This document shows, one piece after another, positions 60,959 through 64,000 of a stretch of 64,000 nucleotides of DNA. The stretch is from positions 124,001 to 188,000 of the forward strand of contig CAWIOU010000020.1 in assembly GCA_963837805.1 (NCBI GenBank). The letters run 5' to 3'. Source of the stretch: Bog-756 sp963837805. Its GTDB lineage: Bacteria > Actinomycetota > Acidimicrobiia > Acidimicrobiales > RAAP-2. The first letter of the stretch is position 1. Every line of letters starts with the position of its first letter. The position numbers were made by a program, and so were the translations under genes. A model generated the notes under the pieces. It saw only the letters and a list, made by a program, of their open reading frames with translations, was not told the DNA's origin and did not search any database.

Positions 60959-60987
60959 TTGACCCGGTATCGGGCGAGGGTTACCAT
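60959..60987 (+). promoter_or_regulatory. Promoter of the unknown paralogue pair
   Basis: TTGACC at 60959-60964 and TACCAT at 60982-60987 with an exact 17-bp spacer, one of the best sigma-70-like promoters in the window. It would give a leader of about 75 nt before GTG 61069. Confidence 0.6.
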
Positions 60988-61068
60988 CCTCACGCCTCGA
61001 AGGTGCACAGGGAGGGGGTTTGCCGTGCGCACCGGGCAGGTTCGCTATCTCGGTCCGAGAGGGGGAGC

Positions 61069-61770
61069 GTGCTCTTCGTCCATGAAGTCCACACGGTGGT
61101 GGGAAAGTGCGCGGACCGGTTCGAGGACGCCTACCGCGACGGCTGGATGCCGCTGCTGGCCGACACTCCCGACGCCCGCTTGCTCTGGTACTTCGACCAC
61201 GCCCACGGCAGCGGATCGGCCTACCGGGTGGTGACGGTGACCGCGGTGGAGGACGGCCCTACATGGCTCCGCCTGGCCGAGCGGATGGCCAGCGGCGATC
61301 TGCGGTCGTGGGCACGGGATCTGGACGGGCTCCAGCACCAGTCCCACGGACGGATCCTGACCCCGCTCGAGTGGTCCCCCACCATCCCCTCACTGGCTGA
61401 CATCCCCACCGAGCCCGGCGACCACGAAGCCACCATGTACATGGAGGACACCATGTGGCCCTTCCCGGGGAAGGTGCGGGACTACATCGAGGCGGCCGGG
61501 GCGGTGTACCGACCGTCATTGGGGGCCGAAGGATCCCACGTCCAGCTGAGCATCCAACTCGCCCTGCAGACCATGCCCGGTGCGGGACGGTATCCGGAGG
61601 TGACCCTGCTGCAGCGGCTGTCAAGCCTTCCGCTGTTGATCCGGTTGCTCACCAACGACATCCCACCCGAGGTCACCGGGCCGGGATCGTGGATGTACGA
61701 GGCCCTCGACCTCCGAGATCAATGGCGGAGCAAGCTGCTCCGAACGGCGGCGTGGTCGCCGCTCTCATGA
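61069..61770 (+). CDS. Protein of unknown function, tandem paralogue 1
   Basis: 233 aa, no named family recognised with certainty. LFVHEVHTVVGKCADRFEDA, AYRVVTVTAVEDGPTWLRLA and the end DLRDQWRSKLLRTAAWSPLS recur in the next gene. The alternation of beta-strand and helix with a repeated VVTVTA core hints at a dimeric alpha/beta-barrel (NIPSNAP-like) fold, an inference. GTG 61069 has GAGGGGGAGC just upstream. Soluble, no signal peptide. Confidence 0.68.
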   Translation: MLFVHEVHTVVGKCADRFEDAYRDGWMPLLADTPDARLLWYFDHAHGSGSAYRVVTVTAVEDGPTWLRLAERMASGDLRSWARDLDGLQHQSHGRILTPLEWSPTIPSLADIPTEPGDHEATMYMEDTMWPFPGKVRDYIEAAGAVYRPSLGAEGSHVQLSIQLALQTMPGAGRYPEVTLLQRLSSLPLLIRLLTNDIPPEVTGPGSWMYEALDLRDQWRSKLLRTAAWSPLS

Positions 61771-61801
61771 GAAGGCCACCGAGCTCCGACAGGGCCAGGA
61801 A

Positions 61802-62518
61802 GTGACGCCGATGCTGTTCATGCATGAGACCCACCGGGTGATCGGCCGTCATGCCCAAGCCTTCGAGGGCGTGTACCGGGACGAGCTGCTGGGCGCCCTG
61901 GGCCGCAGCGACGATACCCGGCTCGTCTGGTACCTGAACCACGCCATGGGGAGCGGACCGGCCTATCAGGTGGTGACCGTCACCGCCTGCTCGGATGCGG
62001 CCGCGTGGGAGACGCTGGCCCGGCGCATGCTGGACGGAGACCTGTCGGACCTTGCCTCCCGGCTCGACTCCTACCGGTACGAGGTCGAGGGCAAGCTGCT
62101 CACCCCGGTCCCCTGGTCGGCGCTTCAGGATGTGGATCTGGGCGCGGTACCGACCGATGGGCGCCAGCACGAGCTGTCGTTGTACATGCAGGACACCGGA
62201 TGGCCCGACGCGCCGCTCGACGACTACATCGAGCTGTGGGACAAGGACTACTGGCAGTACATGCGCAAGATCCCCGAGGAGAGGAAGCTGCTCGACATCG
62301 TGGCCTGCTTCCAGGTGGCCCACGGCTCAGGCATCCGGCCAGAGGCCATCCTCATGCAGAAGATCATGAACTTCTCGACACTGGGCAACCTCCTCACCAG
62401 CGTGGAGAAGCACGATCCGGCCACCTGGCCGGGAAGCTACATGGCCAAGGGGCTCGAGCTCCGGGACCAGTGGGAGAGCAAGCTGCTGCGCACCAGCACC
62501 TGGTCGCCGCTCTTCTGA
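61802..62518 (+). CDS. Protein of unknown function, tandem paralogue 2
   Basis: 238 aa, clearly homologous to the preceding protein: LFMHETHRVIGRHAQAFEGV, AYQVVTVTACSDAAAWETLA and LELRDQWESKLLRTSTWSPL align with it throughout. It probably arose by tandem duplication. GTG 61802 has AGGAA just before it. The shared motifs end with W-S-P-(L/F), which may mark an interface or a conserved C-terminal pocket. Function unknown. Confidence 0.68.
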   Translation: MTPMLFMHETHRVIGRHAQAFEGVYRDELLGALGRSDDTRLVWYLNHAMGSGPAYQVVTVTACSDAAAWETLARRMLDGDLSDLASRLDSYRYEVEGKLLTPVPWSALQDVDLGAVPTDGRQHELSLYMQDTGWPDAPLDDYIELWDKDYWQYMRKIPEERKLLDIVACFQVAHGSGIRPEAILMQKIMNFSTLGNLLTSVEKHDPATWPGSYMAKGLELRDQWESKLLRTSTWSPLF

Positions 62519-62590
62519 GCCTCCCCTTTCTGGCCTGCCGTGGGACGACCACCTTCCACGTGCGGCTGGTCAATGCCCCCGACGCCTCCG

Positions 62591-62596
62591 TAGATT
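62591..62596 (+). promoter_or_regulatory. -10 box of leaderless DUF1214 gene
   Basis: TAGATT then 6 nt (GAGGGG) and ATG 62603. The GAGGGG may also act as a weak ribosome binding site. Confidence 0.4.
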
Positions 62597-62602
62597 GAGG
62601 GG

Positions 62603-63748
62603 ATGGACACTCCTCCCGCCGGCGGGTCGGCCGCGGCACCACACACCGCGGCTGTCTTCCACGAGCTGATCGACGAGCTCCGGGCCCTGGAGGACCGGCT
62701 GTACCTCCCCGACGTACCCCTCGACGAACTGAGCGTCCTCGAGGGGTACAAATGGATCTTCACCATCCTGGGCGTGGGCCTCGACGCCCACGTGTGGGCC
62801 GATGCGGACCGGCCGCGGTTCGTCGACATCGTCGGGCCCAACCGGAAGTGGGGCGGCGACAACTCCGACGCCTTCTACCAGTACGCACCCATCGACCCCC
62901 GGCGGACCTATCTCGTGAAAGGTCGGAGGGGCGATGCCGTCTACCTTTCGCTCACCGTGTACGGCGGTCCGTCGGACGGCCGCTATTCGGAGCGCATCGT
63001 GGGAACGGCCAATGACCGGTCGCTCGACATCGCCGACGACGGGACCTTCACGCTCATCCTCAGCCCCGATCCGCACGACGGGGCCTGGATCAAGCTCGAA
63101 CCCGACGCGGTGTGCGCCATCACCCGCGATTACCTGGCCGACCCCGAGCGCGGGGCGCGGGCCACCTGGGCCATCCAGGCCGTCGATCCGCCGTCCACCC
63201 GCCGGGAGCACGACGTCGACCTGGCCCGCCGCCTCCGGGCCACGCTCACCTGGGTCCGGGACCAGGCCCAGATCGTCCCGATCCCCCTCGGCACCCCGAA
63301 TACGGTCGACGAGCCGTACCCGGTTCCCAGCCAGACATTCGGCTGGGCCGCCGGCGACGCCGCCTACGCCATGGGCAGTTTTGCCTTGGACGAAGACGAG
63401 GCGCTGGTGATCGAGGGCCGGTCGCCCCCCTGTGCCTTCTGGAACGTGTGCCTGTGGAACCAGTTCCTCCACACCTACGACTACGCCTACGAACGGGTGA
63501 CGCTCAACGGGAACCAGGTGGCCTACGAGGACGACGGCTCGTGGCGGGTGGTCGTCGCCCCACGCGACCCCGGCCACACCAACTGGATCTCCACGGCCGG
63601 CCACTCGCGGGGACGGATCTGGTTCCGCTGGTTCCTCCCCGAGAGCACGCCGGTCCAGCCCACCACCAGGGTGGTCCGCATCGATGCGAGCTCCGAAGAG
63701 GCCGCCGGGTCCCTACCGGACCAGGGTCTCGAGGGCAGCGCATCGTGA
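62603..63748 (+). CDS. DUF1214-like domain protein
   Basis: 381 aa cytoplasmic protein with the Trp/Tyr-rich beta pattern of the DUF1254/DUF1214 group: LVKGRRGDAVYLSLTVYGGP, IVGTANDRSLDIADDGTFTL and FWNVCLWNQFLHTYDYAYER. No signal peptide is present. The function of the family is unknown. The next gene's GTG overlaps this stop, so the pair is cotranscribed; pairing with a sulfotransferase-like gene suggests small-molecule or lipid modification (weak inference). Confidence 0.75.
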   Translation: MDTPPAGGSAAAPHTAAVFHELIDELRALEDRLYLPDVPLDELSVLEGYKWIFTILGVGLDAHVWADADRPRFVDIVGPNRKWGGDNSDAFYQYAPIDPRRTYLVKGRRGDAVYLSLTVYGGPSDGRYSERIVGTANDRSLDIADDGTFTLILSPDPHDGAWIKLEPDAVCAITRDYLADPERGARATWAIQAVDPPSTRREHDVDLARRLRATLTWVRDQAQIVPIPLGTPNTVDEPYPVPSQTFGWAAGDAAYAMGSFALDEDEALVIEGRSPPCAFWNVCLWNQFLHTYDYAYERVTLNGNQVAYEDDGSWRVVVAPRDPGHTNWISTAGHSRGRIWFRWFLPESTPVQPTTRVVRIDASSEEAAGSLPDQGLEGSAS

Positions 63749-64000
63749 CCGGCCGGCCGGGGCCGGTCGTCCTCGAGGATCTCGCCCACCCGCGGTTCAG
63801 CCCGGAGATCGAACAGCTCCGGGAGTCGCTGTCCGAGGTGGCATCGGGGTGCCCGCTCGAATCCGACGCCCTGTGCCGGGCCGCCGTCGACCAGACCGGC
63901 TCGGACGATTTCGGCGATGACCGGTTCCGTCACCGCCTCGACGTGCTCTGCTGCGCCTTGGTCGAGGAGGGCGATCTCAGTGCCTCCGGTGTCGTCAGCT
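63745..64000 (+). CDS. Sulfotransferase family protein, N-terminal fragment (runs off window)
   Basis: Only about 85 residues are inside the window. LCRAAVDQTGSDDFGDDRFR and HRLDVLCCALVEEGDLSASG resemble the N-terminal helical lead of actinobacterial PAPS-dependent sulfotransferases (A-x-x-x-TG-x-DDFGD). The PAPS-binding P-loop would come later, outside the window. GTG 63745 overlaps the DUF1214 stop (GTGA). Confidence 0.6.
   Translation, partial: MTGRPGPVVLEDLAHPRFSPEIEQLRESLSEVASGCPLESDALCRAAVDQTGSDDFGDDRFRHRLDVLCCALVEEGDLSASGVVS

Noticed and set aside
1..64000. CRISPR arrays, insertion sequences, integrases or prophage genes
   Set aside because: No regularly spaced repeats, no transposase or integrase motifs, and no terminal inverted repeats were found by reading.

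Overview
The window is GC-rich, gene-dense actinobacterial chromosome. The mycofactocin locus, an Rpf-type transglycosylase-like protein, MMPL and MFS exporters, a FadD-like acyl-CoA synthetase and a eukaryal-type IleS all fit Actinobacteria. The abundant leaderless starts (an A-second, T-last -10 box 6-8 nt before ATG/GTG) and the gene mix suggest a deep-branching member, possibly Acidimicrobiia; that rank is inference. I see no tRNA, rRNA, CRISPR array, insertion sequence or phage gene.

Layout. 1-6.0 kb: ileS (cut by the edge), mutM, an SsuABC/NrtABC-like uptake ABC transporter and an Rrf2 regulator. 6.1-14.0 kb: MFS exporter, YihY, acyl-CoA synthetase plus thioesterase, two SRPBCC proteins, a MtaD-like deaminase and rpiB. 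14.0-27.9 kb: mycofactocin island, with mftR divergent from mftA-B-C, then two FadH/OYE flavoproteins, two SDRs, an EtfA/FixC/FixX/EtfB electron-transfer module, mftE and mftF. Nearly every junction from mftB on is a 1-8 nt overlap or a gap of at most 15 nt, so it behaves as one operon of about 13 kb. mftD and a GMC-type mftG are not present. 28.0-36.0 kb: envelope and secreted proteins (a membrane-anchored GH43 pair, an Ig-like secreted protein, an Rpf-like protein behind a long leader, cold-shock protein, DUF998, a lipoprotein peptidase). 36.0-39.6 kb: a leftward redox operon of a small membrane protein with a flavinylation-like motif, ApbE, a ferric-reductase-like membrane protein, a NuoF-like protein and a ferredoxin. 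39.9-45.9 kb: a two-component system and a giant GT2-GtrA-GT39 fusion. 46.0-64.0 kb: acyl-CoA dehydrogenase, VOC protein, GabT-like aminotransferase, tyrosine phosphatase, MMPL exporter, aldehyde dehydrogenase, a MarR-controlled heterodimeric ABC exporter, amidase, two tandem paralogues of unknown function, a DUF1214 protein and the start of a sulfotransferase-like gene.

Working together. The mycofactocin island looks like a redox circuit. MftA is matured by MftB/C/E/F. SDRs and OYE enzymes would load electrons on the cofactor, and the ETF plus FixC/FixX module is a plausible exit to quinone in place of MftG. The redox operon at 36-39.6 kb looks like a second electron exit, across the membrane to a covalently flavinylated protein.

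Quality caveat. Reading frames break repeatedly between about 19.0 and 26.3 kb: at least 13 single-base shifts, mostly one extra C or G, against three in all the rest (yihY, mtaD, apbE). Start/stop overlaps and conserved motifs stay intact on both sides of each break, so sequence error is the simplest explanation, with decay the alternative. Coordinates for these genes give the whole span.
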